DNA of 64,000 bases from Blakeslea trispora (taxonomy: Eukaryota; Mucoromycota; Mucoromycetes; Mucorales; Choanephoraceae), in assembly GCA_025331445.1 (NCBI GenBank), contig JAIWNE010000012.1, positions 310,001 to 374,000 on the forward strand, written 5' to 3'. The translations under genes were made by a program, and so were the position numbers. Position 1 is the first letter of the stretch; each line of letters opens with the position of its first letter. Positions 1-11,342 of the stretch are shown here, in pieces. The notes under the pieces are model-generated. The model worked only from the letters and a program-made list of their open reading frames with translations. It had not been told where the DNA came from and ran no database searches.

Positions 1-3000
1 CTTCACGAGAACTATCTTGAACAGGCTTGTCTTTGGATGCATGATGTTGATAAGCAGCATAACCAGCAGTGGCAGCACCAGCAGCACCTGCGGCACCTGC
101 AACAGTAGCGCCTACGTTACTGCCTATATCTTTGGCTTTCTGGCTTGAGTCTAAACGACTATCGTCTTGATCAAACGAACCAGGCATCTTGTCCTTATGC
201 TCCATCATGGAACGTGTAGGAAAATTGTCGGTATCAGCAGATTGTAAAGCAGGGTTGGGCAGATCGGTATCAGCATAAGCATCATCGCCTACAGATTCGA
301 TCTTGGTAGAATAATCAGGTTTAGTTATACTCCCGCCGCTTTGGTCAAGCCCCAGATTGTCAGAGGGCAAGTTTGCCTTTCGGTTTTTGATAGCAGAAGC
401 ACCAAGTGCACCAAGGCCAGCACCAGCCATGCCAGCACCGGCAGCTGAAGTCAAGGGGGACATGCCATCTTTAGGAGCGTTTTGGTTGCCTTCATCAATA
501 GCTGGACTAGGCTGGTAATCATTTTGGGTAGTAGTGATACCAGCAGCAGCATCATCAGCCGAGATAGGAGCAGAGGTAGCAGGTGTAAAGCCTGTGTCAT
601 CACCAGTACTGCCAAGTGTGGAGCCCAGATTGTTGTTGTTGCTAACTTCCTCATCTGTGATGGGTTGGTCATTAGTCAGTACATCATCTTTTTGCTGACT
701 GTCATCCATCTTGCTGTCGAACTTGCTGTCTAACTTGCTGTCATCCTTATCCTTGTTAAAGTGATTGTATGCTGCTGCCACACCTCCACCTGCTGCTGCT
801 GCGGCAGCGGCGCCACCTGCAAGATAGCCAGTAGAGCGTCCAGTAGAGCGTCCAGTAGAGCGTCCAGTAGAGTAGTCATGAGAAGGGCTAGCAACATCAC
901 GGTTCAGTCCTTGTGTGCCAGTAGCATCAAGATCAGAGCTAGGTGTCATGGCATCGCCAAATCCAGTGTTCTTGGCATCCAATGGCACTGCTTGATCATT
1001 GAGCTGATTGGTGTCCTCGCTGTACAAAGGGTCCTTGTCTCCAATGTTTCCCGCAGCAGCATCATCAGCCGAGATAGGAGCAGAAGTAGCAGGAGCAAAG
1101 CCTGTGTCGTCACCAGTACTACCAAGTGTGGAGCCAAGGGTATCATTGCTGATATCTTGGTCCTTAACAGGCTGGCTCATGAGGGGCTGATCCTCGAGAG
1201 ACTGATCGTTTTTCAAAGCATTACGGACGTTAGGATGAGTATCATCAACATAAGATGGAATGTTTTCTTGATCAATATCTCTGGTTACAGCATCATCAGC
1301 TGAGATAGGTGCAGAAGTAGCAGGAGCAAAGCCTGTATCATCGCCAGTGCTGCCAAGTGTGGATCCAAGCGTATCGTTATTACTAGTGTTTATTTCAGGA
1401 CTTATACCAGCTTTAATTGATAAATGGAGTTAGTAAATATGTATATACAGAAACCCCCAAACATATTTGGATATTGTTTAATATAGATATCTTACCATTG
1501 TTATTGCCGATAGATGTATCAAGTCCTCCTCTTTGAGTCAATGGTGTAGAATTGCTGAACGATCTGGGGTTAATGGATTTGCGGTTATAGCCGTACATGA
1601 TGCCATCTTCATTGATGCCAGAACTGAAAGCAGGGTTGACATTACCACTACTTCGTCTATTATCATAAGCAGAAGCTGCACCAGCACCAAGACCAGCACC
1701 AAGTAGGGCGCTTGTTCCAAGGCGTGCGGCAGATGATGCAGCATGCGAACCCGTGTTTGACTTTTGAGCATCTTCTTGATTCAAATCGTTTTCGGTGATT
1801 GCCTTTGAATCAATTCCCTTTGAATCGTTGATACCAGGTTCATCTTCAGGATGTGATTGGGTAGGATAGTCTGAATCCAGTTGATCTTCGCCGTTCCAAA
1901 AGAAATTGTTACCGGTGATCGATTTGTGATTAATTGCCTGACGTATGTCATAGGTTTCGGGTGAGGTTGGGGTAGCAACACCTCCACTGAAATCTTGAGA
2001 ATGTCGCTTGCTGTACTCTCGCCATGCCGATACGCCAGCAGCAGCAGCACCGACAGCAGCACCAGTGGCTAGCCCAGCACCTGCAACCATACTGGTAGCA
2101 GCAACGCCAATAGCAGGACCTAAAGCAGAACCTAATCCAGTTTCAGTTGCTTTGGATGAGTCAACAGCCTGACCAAAACCAGCTTTTTGAGAGATATAGT
2201 AGTCTGGCGTCTTGCTTTCGTCTCCACAATAATATTGAGGATTTTGGCCATCGATAGCAGGTTCTTTTACGTGCTTGCAAAACGCGTGAGTTTCATCCTC
2301 ACCAATTTCATCATTTACATAATCCTTGCTATTATAATCTGGTTGTTGACCTTGAATTGCAGGTTCGTTCAAATATCCCATTCCTTGCGAACGATCTGCT
2401 TGCCAGTCAGATGAAGCCAGTTCCTTTTTGGGCGTTTCGGGCCAAGCACTAGGCATTCTTTGATCTACATTAGAGTTTGGTTGTTCTTTCGCTTGACTTT
2501 CTTCTTCATGGGGCTTGTTGTGACTTGTACCAAAGAGGGCAGCAGCAGCACCACCTGCAGCAGCAGCCACACCCGAAGCAGCAGCAGCAGCAATACCAGC
2601 TAAGCTTGAACGCTTTGTATTGTCAGATGGTTTAGGTTCGTCTTGATCTTCTGAAGAAAAGAGTTGTTGTACAGCCTCAGATAGTTTAGGCTTGTCTTGA
2701 TCTTCTGAAGAGAAAGGCTTTTGTGCAGTATCAGATGGTCTTTGAGTACTGTCGTGTATTCTTGAAGCAGACTTACGTTGCTCAAGTAGGTTCTTTCTGT
2801 CCAATGCACCCTGTTGAGACGCATCCATACTCTGACGAGCATTAGAAGATGCTCTTCTGTTGCGACCTGCATAGTACATAGTAGTGATAGAACCTCTCTT
2901 TAATTTGTTTTGATCCAAGGTAGAGCGAGTTGTACCATGGGGTTCATTTGAGAGTGAATCACCAAAGAAGCCGATGCCTTGATCAGGACTGATTGACTTT

Positions 3001-3369
3001 CGAAAATCAGGTTGATGAAATGAACTCTTTGGCTTACGAGGCCCCGACTTGACACCATAAAGATCATAAGCACTTGATTTGCGGCGGGAAATGTCTTCGT
3101 ATGGAATGTCTGAGTGTTGAGTTGTATCCGTGGGATTCAAAAAGTGAGAACTGACATCTGTTTCACCATAGCCAACAGGTACACGTTGAGTCTCTGCTGT
3201 GGACGCGGATTGATCCACTGAAGAAGATCTTTGTTGACTATCTCGAATAGGTTGGCTATGTAAGTATGTGAGTTACGCGCCATATCTTTGTTTGTTATTT
3301 AATTTACTTTTCTACGCCCAAGCGTTTTCCACTGATATTCCATGCAGATTCAGTGTTTTGATTATCCAT
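1..3369 (-). CDS. repetitive glycine/alanine-segment protein, 3' end outside window
   Basis: Exons 3369-3308, 3255-1496 and 1410 to beyond base 1; about 1,077 residues are visible and the C-terminus is missing. I recognise no family. The ATG at 3369 opens a 20-codon first exon (MDNQNTESAW), and both introns (3256-3307, 1411-1495) keep frame. Long Ser/Asp/Gln-rich, probably disordered stretches alternate with at least six 25-45 residue Gly/Ala segments (near 2612-2519, 2145-2000, 1752-1652, 830-740, 460-380 and 140-30) that resemble glycine-zipper helices and end in aromatic or basic residues. A roughly 30-residue module with the core GSTLGSTGDDTGF and SAPISADD occurs three times (1384-1285, 1150-1050, 645-538), and STGR is repeated four times at 866-830. 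No signal peptide is seen. A membrane-inserting or self-assembling scaffold is conceivable, but that is inference only. Confidence 0.8.
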
Positions 3370-3999
3370 TTTATTTGTGTTTTCAGTAATAATTAAGTGT
3401 AATATGAGTGATTAAAAAAAAAAGAGAAAGGTAGAATAAAAGCAAAATAAAAAAAGCGTGTTGTCAACCGTGCTTAAGACATATGGTCTGTTCATAAGGC
3501 ATGGGTTAATTGCCTAACAGAATTGGTGTTGTTTCAATCATGTTTATGCTAACAAATCGAGTGTGATCGACTTGCCAAAAAGACCAATAATGACGATACA
3601 ATGATTGACAGGGTTTTCCTTTTTTTTTTTGTAAGAAAAGTGAAAGAAACAACAAGAAAACTACTGCTATTTCATAACACTTTTACTTTCTGGACTCTGC
3701 TTTGATCTCTTGTTGTTGTTGTTTTGATCATTGATTTGTGCTGTCAAATATAGGTAAAGTTGCACAAAGCAGAAAGAAGGTTTCAGACAAATCTGCATAA
3801 ATAGATTCTATTTCTCACTCATACGTATTCAATAGCTTGCGAAAACAAAAGAGAAACAGAGCGAATCAAATACCAAATAAAGCTCTTATAGAATAGAAAC
3901 ACAGTTATTTTTTTTTTTTATTTGCTCAGAAAAAGAATTTCACTTAAGGGCTTGTTCTAGATACAAGATTCTTTTGCGTATTCTTAATGATGATTGGCT
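3370..3999. other. intergenic, shared 5'/3' flank
   Basis: This stretch lies between two minus-strand genes. It is AT-rich, with A/T runs near 3410-3425, 3617-3630 and 3908-3921. It should contain the promoter of the repetitive protein and the 3' end of the 4.0 kb gene. I see no ORF, RNA gene or repeat in it. Confidence 0.6.
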
Positions 4000-4806
4000 C
4001 TAAACATCACGAAATTCTCCCTCGATGATTCTACCTCCACCTCGACTTTGATGTTGTTCAGCAGACAATGGTATAGACAGAATATATCCCGATGCTGTGA
4101 CTAACTGAATATCTTTCATTTGAAGCTCATTGGACTCCTTTTCAATGATAGCCTTCGCTACCAACACAACACCTGGTGCATTCCTCATGTCCAGCTCAAT
4201 TTTGATTTCAGTCTTATGTTGGCCTGGTGCAGAAAATGAGCGCGATGAGGATCCACGCATGGACACATTTTGTGAGATACTATCAGGATAAATACCGAGA
4301 TCGACGAGTTGCGTATGCCCTTGTTCTGTATGAGCCCATGTATTGAATCGACGCAGGGCTTCAGATTGAACATGACGCTGTCCTTGACCAAACAGTCCAC
4401 CAGTGAATGATTGTTGTTGGGCTAATTGTTGCAAGACATAACTAGGCCAGTCTTGTTGATTGACGTGTTGTAATTGTTGTTTGAGGCGCCATAGACGGAA
4501 TCCACCGAAAGCAGCCAGACCACCTAAACCGACCATAATGAAGGGTCCCAAGACAACCATTGTAGCCAACCCAAATCCACCCAAGCCGACAAGTGCCAGT
4601 CGTCGTTGAAGGGGTGAGGCTGTCAAGAGTTTAGCAGGAAGGTTCCATATCGAAAAATGACGTTGATAATTTACGACATGAATCGGCGGACTATTCATGC
4701 CTATTGTTTGTCTCTTTAAAGTGTTTGTTTGTAGATATCTTGACACAAACAAGTTTCGACACGCTGGTGCTTTTAAAAAGCTTCTTTTAGCAAAGATTAT
4801 CAACAT
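4000..4806 (-). CDS. predicted mitochondrial inner-membrane protein, uncharacterised
   Basis: Intronless, 268 residues. The N-terminus (MLIIFAKRSFLKAP...) is rich in Lys/Arg, Ser and hydrophobic residues and lacks acidic residues for some 60 positions, as expected of a mitochondrial presequence. A Gly-rich hydrophobic segment of about 35 residues (roughly 92-127, LVGLGGFGLATMVVLGPF...) could make one or two membrane spans and is followed by a basic Trp/Arg stretch. The C-terminal half is soluble and ends in a Gly/Arg-rich tail (SRGGGRIIEGEFRDV). The overall plan, presequence then membrane hairpin then soluble domain, is common for small fungal mitochondrial proteins, but I cannot assign a named family. 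The start is the first ATG of the open frame. The upstream region holds a MITE (5128-5284). Confidence 0.75.
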   Translation of the reverse strand: MLIIFAKRSFLKAPACRNLFVSRYLQTNTLKRQTIGMNSPPIHVVNYQRHFSIWNLPAKLLTASPLQRRLALVGLGGFGLATMVVLGPFIMVGLGGLAAFGGFRLWRLKQQLQHVNQQDWPSYVLQQLAQQQSFTGGLFGQGQRHVQSEALRRFNTWAHTEQGHTQLVDLGIYPDSISQNVSMRGSSSRSFSAPGQHKTEIKIELDMRNAPGVVLVAKAIIEKESNELQMKDIQLVTASGYILSIPLSAEQHQSRGGGRIIEGEFRDV

Positions 4807-5127
4807 AGGATGAGCAAAGAAAAGTATAAAAAGGAAATTTTAAAAAAAAATTAAAAAAAAATCATGCTCTTAATGAAAAAAAAACTTGCCTTTTTTGGCA
4901 TACACACACATATTTGACAGTAGTGCTCAATCCAATGTTGTATGGAGGCTTGAGTTTTTAACAAGGATGATTGAATTGCAACTCTATGTTTATGAGAGAC
5001 TCAACTGTGAAAATCTGGTCTAATGAAATGATTCCTTCTCTTTAGTATCATTGATAAACACTTTGTCTGCATATTCACATAGATTCGTTTATACAGTAAG
5101 CAGATTAGCCCATTTGCTATCATAATA

Positions 5128-5284
5128 TAGTAGTTGCTCGATTTAAGAGTATATAATACAAAGGTAGCAATCCCTTTGACTTGTATCATTTCAGGCGCTA
5201 AAATGACATTTAATTTAAGAATACGCTCGATATAAGATCGCATTTCTCGAAAATATGAACACTTCTTAGACAAAGCGACTACTG
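5128..5284. mobile_element. MITE, family A, diverged copy
   Basis: A 157 bp element flanked by TA. Its left end TAGTAGTTGCTCGATTTAAG matches the left end of the element at 11168 (CAGTAGTCGCTCTATTTAAG), and its right end GCGACTACTG is identical to that element's right end. The interior carries further degenerate ATTTAAGA and GATATAAGA motifs. Terminal inverted repeats beginning CAGT with a TA target duplication are the hallmark of Tc1/mariner-pogo-type non-autonomous elements. It lies between the divergent genes at 4806 and 5404, so it may contribute to one of their promoters. Confidence 0.6.
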
Positions 5285-5403
5285 TAGCTGTGTTAAATCA
5301 ACAGGCATCTAGATCATCACAAGACCTTTACTTCTTTTTTTATTTATTTATCCCAATTTCCTCTCCTTTTTTTTTCTGTTTATTTGTAGACTGTAAATAA
5401 GCG

Positions 5404-5963
5404 ATGGAGACTCATGAACATGTCCTTCAACATCTCAATGAAGAGTTCAAAAAAGTAGACAAGGCGTTTCAATCTAACGAACTGGGTGTTTTTGGTAATC
5501 TAGGCAGTTTCCTTTTTTTTTGGTGCTTGTAGTATTTATACTCTGCTTCTTTTTTTTTTATAGGAAAAGATACAGACAAACTGTTTAAAGAATTAGATGT
5601 GATTCGAAGAAAGCAAATTGATTTGGCTAGTGAACATGTATCGCTTGAATCAGTCCATGATATGCCGTAAATTAACAATTATTTGCGTTTGTGTCATTCA
5701 ATTAACAGTCTTGCTTTCTTAGCCTGTCCAAATCAAATCAAGATATGGCTTCCGCTTCCGATAAACAATTTGAAAAAAAAGAACTTATGCTTAAAAGTAT
5801 GATGGCCAAGGTAAGTGAAATTTCAAGTAAGTCTTCTATGTGACTAATAATAAATTCAGTTAGATGACTTGACCCAAACAATGTAAGAATCAAGGCTATA
5901 GTGTTGTATGTATTTCTGATTCTTTTTTATAGGGAAAGGTTTAAGCAAATTTCAGAGGCATGA
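5404..5963 (+). CDS. small acidic/basic coiled-coil protein, hypothetical
   Basis: Five exons, 5404-5494, 5564-5666, 5723-5810, 5860-5882 and 5933-5963, give a 111-residue protein. All four introns have GT and AG ends and restore frame exactly (336 bp in total, stop TGA). The fourth exon is only 23 bp. The protein is almost entirely charged and heptad-like (METHEHVLQHLNEEFKKVD at the start, LDDLTQTMERFKQISEA at the end), so an alpha-helical coiled coil is likely, with a short Ser/Asn break near residues 65-75. Length and character resemble small subunits of lysosome-related BLOC-1/BORC/KxDL complexes or kinetochore-type helical proteins, but no diagnostic motif lets me choose. The consistent splicing makes a real gene likely. 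It converges on DCN1. Confidence 0.7.
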
Positions 5964-6287
5964 ATGAGTTTCAGTCAATATATAGTTTAAGCAACACTAA
6001 ATAGTTAAGCTTACTTTCCAAGCTTAAATTTGCATACAGTCATGTCTCTACTTCCTTAAAAAAAAAAAGAAATCTCGGGCAATACAACATTAAATAAACA
6101 CTTTTCTCTTTTACACAAAATCATCCATACAGTGTACACTAACTAAATTATCGGTGAATTTTAGAACAAAGATCATAATGGTTGATTAGGCATGTTTTCA
6201 CTAGTGTTTGCTCTTGGTCGTGCTATAAGATCAAATATGAGAGAAAGAGAGAGGGATTTATCGATAAACAGCTAAAAAAAAACTGGT
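5964..6287. other. short convergent intergenic region
   Basis: These 324 bp separate the 3' ends of the coiled-coil gene and DCN1. The sequence is AT-rich, with an AAATAAA-like polyadenylation motif near 6091 on the plus strand and a purine (GAGA) stretch near 6240-6254. Nothing else is seen. Confidence 0.5.
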
Positions 6288-7434
6288 CTATTGTTGCATT
6301 TTGTACTCTACAAACTATAAAAAGTGTTTAGTAACCCAAGAAACACTATTTGACCTACTTACTTCATCAATCAAAATTGGCCAAGCACCTTCAGAATCAT
6401 AGTTTTGTAGATCCACTTCAGTTTGGTTAGCAAAATCCAAAAACTAAACAATACAATGTCTCTTAGAAGTCATGTAAATAAGGCATTTCTTTTTCTCCTT
6501 ACTAAATTCCAAGTATCCCGAGAAATAGCCTTTTTATGGTTTTGCTATCAAAAGACAAATCAGATCAACTTCCCTCTCTTTTCACTCTCTCTCTCTCTTT
6601 TCTGTACCTCCAAGAACTGAATCCAATCTTCCAAAAAGTTATATCGACCCTTTAATAATAATTGCCATAATTCAACAGCTGCTTCTAAAGCTAAAAGACA
6701 TTTCTTAGAAACGCATGGGATAAATAGACTCAATTGACTTACACAAATTCTTTTGGCCTGTCTGTCGACCAATCAAGAAGGCATAGTTGTATACTTTTCT
6801 GAATCCTTCTTCTGTCTGAAATCGATCTTTCATTGTTGTGTTCAACTGCTCTCTCAACTTGTCCAATGAATCTACTTGTAAGGTAAGACAGCCTCTCGTA
6901 AATTCCTCTCGACTGAATTCGCCCATTCTTTCTGATCCCAGTTGGTGCGAGAGCAATAAGAACTCAAGTTGTGTAGGCTCAATATGAAGATCTTGACATA
7001 GAGCCATAGCTCCATCCACTGAAATTGTATCGGGTTTTTGTTCGTCTATAGAATGCTGTATAGTCTCGAGACAAACTAAGCTTTTGTTGATAGTTTACCT
7101 TTGTATTTATCAAAGATAGCCTTAATTTGTTGGGTATAGTTTTTTGCAGGTTTAGTGTTGTTGGTAGCAGCTTGATATTGTTTTTCATAGATATTGTTTA
7201 AAGCAAGGTTGACGTCCCAATTGAAAGCTTTCAATAGCCTTGTACTGTCCTTCTCGCTATCGAAACAACATAAGGATAATGTTTCGCTGTAAATGTTTTT
7301 TCTTTATGTATACCTCAATTGAGCAAAGTCCATAAGTTGTTGTACTTTTTCAAGTTGTTGACGCTATGATAAGCACGTCAGTTTCAACAGTAGTCTGCAT
7401 CTCTTTTCCATGTAGGCTTATTTACACTGGCCAT
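6288..7434 (-). CDS. DCN1: DCN1-like cullin neddylation E3 co-factor
   Basis: Eight exons (7434-7426, 7363-7314, 7256-7099, 7045-6743, 6690-6608, 6544-6503, 6443-6363, 6314-6288) give 250 residues; all junctions keep frame. The first exon encodes only Met-Ala-Ser. An N-terminal UBA-like helical region (about residues 4-45, with LEKVQQLMDFAQLSEKD and FNWDVNLALNN) is followed by the PONY/Cul-binding domain: ISVDGAMALCQDL, then ALEAAVELWQLLLKGRY, FLEDWIQFLEQ, SRDTWNLFLDFA and NYDSEGAWPILIDEFVEY, which are signatures of the Dcn1 family. Dcn1 proteins bind Ubc12 and cullins and stimulate attachment of Nedd8/Rub1, thereby activating SCF-type ubiquitin ligases. Size matches fungal and animal orthologues (about 250-270 residues). 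It diverges from the AIM24 gene across 221 bp. Confidence 0.93.
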
Positions 7435-7655
7435 AGTGCTTTATGTATTTTGTTTATTACAGTAAAGAGTAAATAAAAGAAAGTAAAAAAAAAAAGACAC
7501 GTAAAGAAAAGTAAGAGGAAAGAGTATGTGTGTGCGTACATTTGCCCTCCTTTGGATTTTATATCCGGGGTTGGAAATTGTGCTCTTTCTTTTTTTTTTA
7601 AAAAAAATCATAGCTTTTTATTTTTTTGGTTTTGTTTTTTTTGTATTGAATCACA

Positions 7656-9235
7656 ATGTATCGACGTGTTTTAACCAACTTGAGACCGTCTCAACGCAAC
7701 TATGTAGGTCTTGCTTTCAACCAGCAAACAAAGTATGAAACCGCCGAGACAGTCGATCGTTCCTTGAAGCCCTTTCAACACACTGTCAACGGCCCTAGCA
7801 ACACTATTTCCCAAGTTGGAAAAGGTTCGAAAAGACAAAGACAAATACGCTTCATCATGCTAATAGATTGCAATAGATATTGATATGGAAAATGAAAAGG
7901 AACCTATTTTTGAAGTGATTTCTTCGGGTGTTGGTAAATGAATGTCTTTAAAACGATAATCATGGTCCTGACAATGTGTGTGTATTTTTTTTTCTTTTAA
8001 AGGATCTGCGTTACTTGTCAAGGTTGACCAATTTGAATGACATATCGATTACACATTGTACTGATATATGATGATAGTTGCCTCCAGATGCAGAAATCAC
8101 TGCTGTCACAGGTTCTTCTTTAGGTGCATCCACTAAAGTGATTTCCAAATTGTCTTTGGATAAAAGCACAATGCGTTCCATTGGAAGAAAGATGGTAGGC
8201 GATTCCATGTTCTATCAGAAAGTAAGTGAAATAAAAAAAAACACTCTTGCTTTTTATCTATGTATTGAATGACAATGTAGTATTATACCAAAAACACAGC
8301 AGGCGATATTTTGTTAGCTCCTCAACGCATGGGAGAAATCACAACAATCCAATTGAAGAACAGTGCAAAATATATCTTGAGACGTGACGCATTTCTGGCA
8401 AAAACAGAGAAAGTAACTTTTGATTTGGGTGTTCATCAACAAGAATCAGTAAAGTACACTTATATGGAAAAGAGAGAGAGAAGGAAATCTAAGAAAGAAA
8501 CATTGATAGGGTTTAGTGAACAAACTGATTCATACTGTCAGTGGTCCAGGTACATTGGCCATCAGCCACTATGGTGGTATCTACCGTATTTCACTTGCTG
8601 CTGGTGAAGAATACCAAGCCAATCCTCGTAACTTGGTCATGTGGGACAAGCGATTGAATCCTACACGCCTTCATTCTGTTAAGCCTATTGTTCCTTCACC
8701 TAGATCAAAGCTCAGAAAGTATGAAGTCTTTAGAAATATCGTTGACAGTCCCTCACTTCAGCCCAAATTACAGTATGTAGACAGTCTTTCAAGAACTCTC
8801 CGTAACATGATCCTTGGTGCTCCTGTAAGTAAACAAAAGAGGAGGGTGTCTTATAGAAACTAATTTATTGTGAATAGGATTTCGTTAAGCTGAAGGGTCC
8901 TGGTGATTTCTATCTAGCTTCTCGTGTAGAATCTCGCTTTGAAAAGTCTCGATTGTAAGCATGAAAAAAAGTCAAGCAACTCTTTCTTTGTTATTGATTT
9001 TTTACATACAACTAGATTGAATGCTTTAGCTGCAGCTAATGATTCCGCATCACAACTATTTGAACAATCCAATGATGTCTTTCCTCCTGGTCCACCTGAA
9101 CCGTTTCAAGATTACAGTTTAACAAAGAAAAAGCATCCTGGATACGCACAAAAATCTGTTGATGGTCGCCCATCTTATTATGCTCAAGTAGGATCTGGAG
9201 GCCAAATTACATTTGTTGCTAACCAACAGGATTAA
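7656..9235 (+). CDS. AIM24: AIM24-family mitochondrial protein
   Basis: Eight exons, 7656-7824, 7877-7933, 8003-8022, 8078-8221, 8281-8448, 8510-8824, 8878-8954 and 9016-9235, give 389 residues. The N-terminus MYRRVLTNLRPSQRNYV is a typical mitochondrial presequence. The AIM24 beta-barrel-like domain spans about residues 70-330: SSGVGSALLVK, PPDAEITAVTGSSLGAS, the Gly-rich AGDILLAPQRMGEI, VSGPGTLAISHYGGIYRI and the closing GPGDFYLASRVE. In yeast, Aim24 is an inner-membrane protein needed for MICOS integrity and normal respiratory growth. The C-terminal Pro-rich tail (FPPGPPEPFQDYSLTKKK) lies outside the domain. The first donor (GTTCGA) is weak, but it is the one that keeps frame. A possible polyadenylation signal CCAATAAAATT lies about 45 bp past the stop. 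Confidence 0.88.
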
Positions 9236-11158
9236 GAGTCAATCTCTGTAAAGAAGCAAGACACAAAAATCCCCACCCAATAAAATTGACATGTATTATA
9301 GGCCAATGTCATAAAATGGATAAAGCGAGAGAGAGAACTGGTTAGGAGAAAAAGGGGGGTTTTGTTATTCTAAATAACACTATGGACCGAGTGTTTTATT
9401 CGATCTTTAATGTATCGAAAGCCCTTGTCTTTTATTTATTTTTTCTTTTCAAAGATAAATCTTAAGCTGTGACCTTTACAAGAATGGAATGTGTTGTTTA
9501 AGCATCTTACTGACCATAATGCAATTACTGAGAGAGAAAAAGGACTAAGAGTAGCATATGCTATCAAGTGAAAAGAATAAGCCTTGAATATGCAAACATG
9601 TATGACATCAGTAGAGTGCTTCTCAAACAAAAGCACACCTTGTTAAAGCACTATTGTTGTTCAACATGAGAGAGATAGATAAAGGGCTGGAAGTATATGC
9701 ATGAATCTTGAGGATGGATCGTGAAGCAATTGATAAGCATGATAGAGTGTGTAGAGGATGTTCATCATCCCATCCAAGTCAGGTAGAGATTAGGCTTGAT
9801 CAAGCAGTAGATTTAGATAGGTTGATCACATAAGAGTAACAGTAATCGAACAACCTAGTGTCAGTCAGTAGAATGCTTATTGAATGTAGGCATAATTTAC
9901 TGAGTTGATTGAACTTTTATTCATTCAACAAAATTAAGTGATCAAGAAATGCATCTTTAGCAGTAACACATAGCCAACACCAAAATCATGAAATTATGCG
10001 GAGCAAGAAAGGAAAAGAAAAGAAAAAAAGGTACTTCTAGCCGAGACCTCGTTATGTTCAAAAAAGAATCAAAGCATAGTTGGAACGAACAACACAAGAC
10101 AAGCCAAGTTAGCCAGTCATGCTTGTCACTACAGTAACTGAGTATTTTTGAGAAGACACACACTCAATTTCAAAGTATTGATTGGTGGCTTATCCGCCTA
10201 ATCTAAAGCATCAAATAAATGCTGATACCCCTTTGAGCCAGTTGTAAGAAAGAAAGAAAGAAAAAGAATCAGTGTTGGATAATAACATTTAAACGAAAGG
10301 GCTACATCTCGTTTGATTCACTCTGAAAAAAAAGTAGAGAGACAGAGAGAGAGAAAGAACGAACATGCTTTTCATTCTTGTCAACTACACAACCTCTTGG
10401 GTAATATTTAGAGCAGTCTATTAGAGACTAAATAAGCTGTATCGACTCAAGCCAAAACAAGTTTTGTATTTTGGCCTTGACTTTTATTTAGTAACTGATG
10501 TTTTTGAACAAGATCAAACAAAAACGTGAGAGATCAGAAAAATGATGCGACTGCGTAGCAAGTATACTGTTGATAACTCAATTGATTGCTCTTGTCTATT
10601 ACTATTTTTTGGATGTTTTCTGTCTATTGATTGCTTTGTTCACATCCGAAAAAATCAAATTCAGTTTTGTTTATATCTATTCGGTACATCTCTTTTTTTT
10701 GTCTAAGAAAATAGACTAACTACATTAAAAGTGAAGCTAATCAACTGCTGTTATCATTGAAGTTTAAGGAATTGGTTGACTACAGATCTCTATAGGCTTG
10801 CCACTTTACTTTTTATGCTTCAAGTATAGTTTTGTCTAGAGAATGAAATAAAATAAACACAGATCCTTTTCACATATTGCAAATAAAATTTGATGATAAT
10901 AAATAGGCTTCCATTGTTAGCATTACTAAGTGGTCTTTTCCACATGTAAAAAGAACAAAAGATTTCTTTTAGCCTTGATTTTATTTGTATCGTGACGACT
11001 AGATCATTTTCCTAAATTTAGGATTTACTTGTCTCGCTTATCTACATCAACAAGGTATATGATGAAGGTGAGTGAGTTCTAGACTGAATTAAAACTCGTC
11101 TTTTGCGTCTAATTCAACAATTACTTTTTTGTTTACCTTCATTCACCAGTTAATTTAG
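9236..11158. other. intergenic, left part of gene-poor island
   Basis: There is no credible ORF over about 1.9 kb. Purine runs (GA/GAAA) occur near 9320, 10010, 10250 and 10335. The interval 10182-10246 matches a second site at 19767-19831 (listed separately). A short open stretch at about 11022-11068 (reading LLVSLIYINKV) precedes a GTGAGT donor-like site and may be an exon of the decayed gene at 11159. Confidence 0.5.
10182..10265 (+). repeat. short interspersed repeat, copy 1 (SINE-like)
   Basis: About 65 bp (core TGGCTTATC...AAATAAATGCTGA...TTGTAA) is roughly 80% identical by eye to 19767-19831, and both copies run into a GAAA/GAGAAA tail. The second copy has TGGCTTATCTG and CCTTCGAGTC, reminiscent of Pol III A and B boxes, which suggests a tRNA-derived SINE. 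With two copies only, this is tentative. Confidence 0.35.
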
Positions 11159-11167
11159 AGCTGGTTA

Positions 11168-11340
11168 CAGTAGTCGCTCTATTTAAGGGTGTTTTATTTA
11201 AGGGTATTTTCTATATAAGGGTGGGTTTCTGAAAAATATTTTTCAATACAAGCTCTAAAACCAATTCTATTTAAGGGTATTCTCTATTTAAGGGTGAAAT
11301 TTTCAAGATTTTTGGCTACCCTTAAATAGAGCGACTACTG
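11168..11340. mobile_element. MITE, family A, best-preserved copy
   Basis: 173 bp with near-perfect terminal inverted repeats: it begins CAGTAGTCGCTCTATTTAAG and ends CTTAAATAGAGCGACTACTG, flanked by TA on both sides (11166-11167 and 11341-11342). Inside are five direct copies of a TATTTAAGGGT-like motif plus the inverted terminal one, a pattern expected of repeated transposase-binding sites. No coding capacity. CAGT ends plus a TA duplication place it with pogo/Tc1-mariner-type non-autonomous elements. Confidence 0.8.
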
Positions 11341-11342
11341 TA

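Noticed and set aside
451..1303. Several plus- and minus-strand frames over the first gene
   Set aside because: Shadows of the minus-strand repetitive protein; only the frame continuous through both introns is kept.
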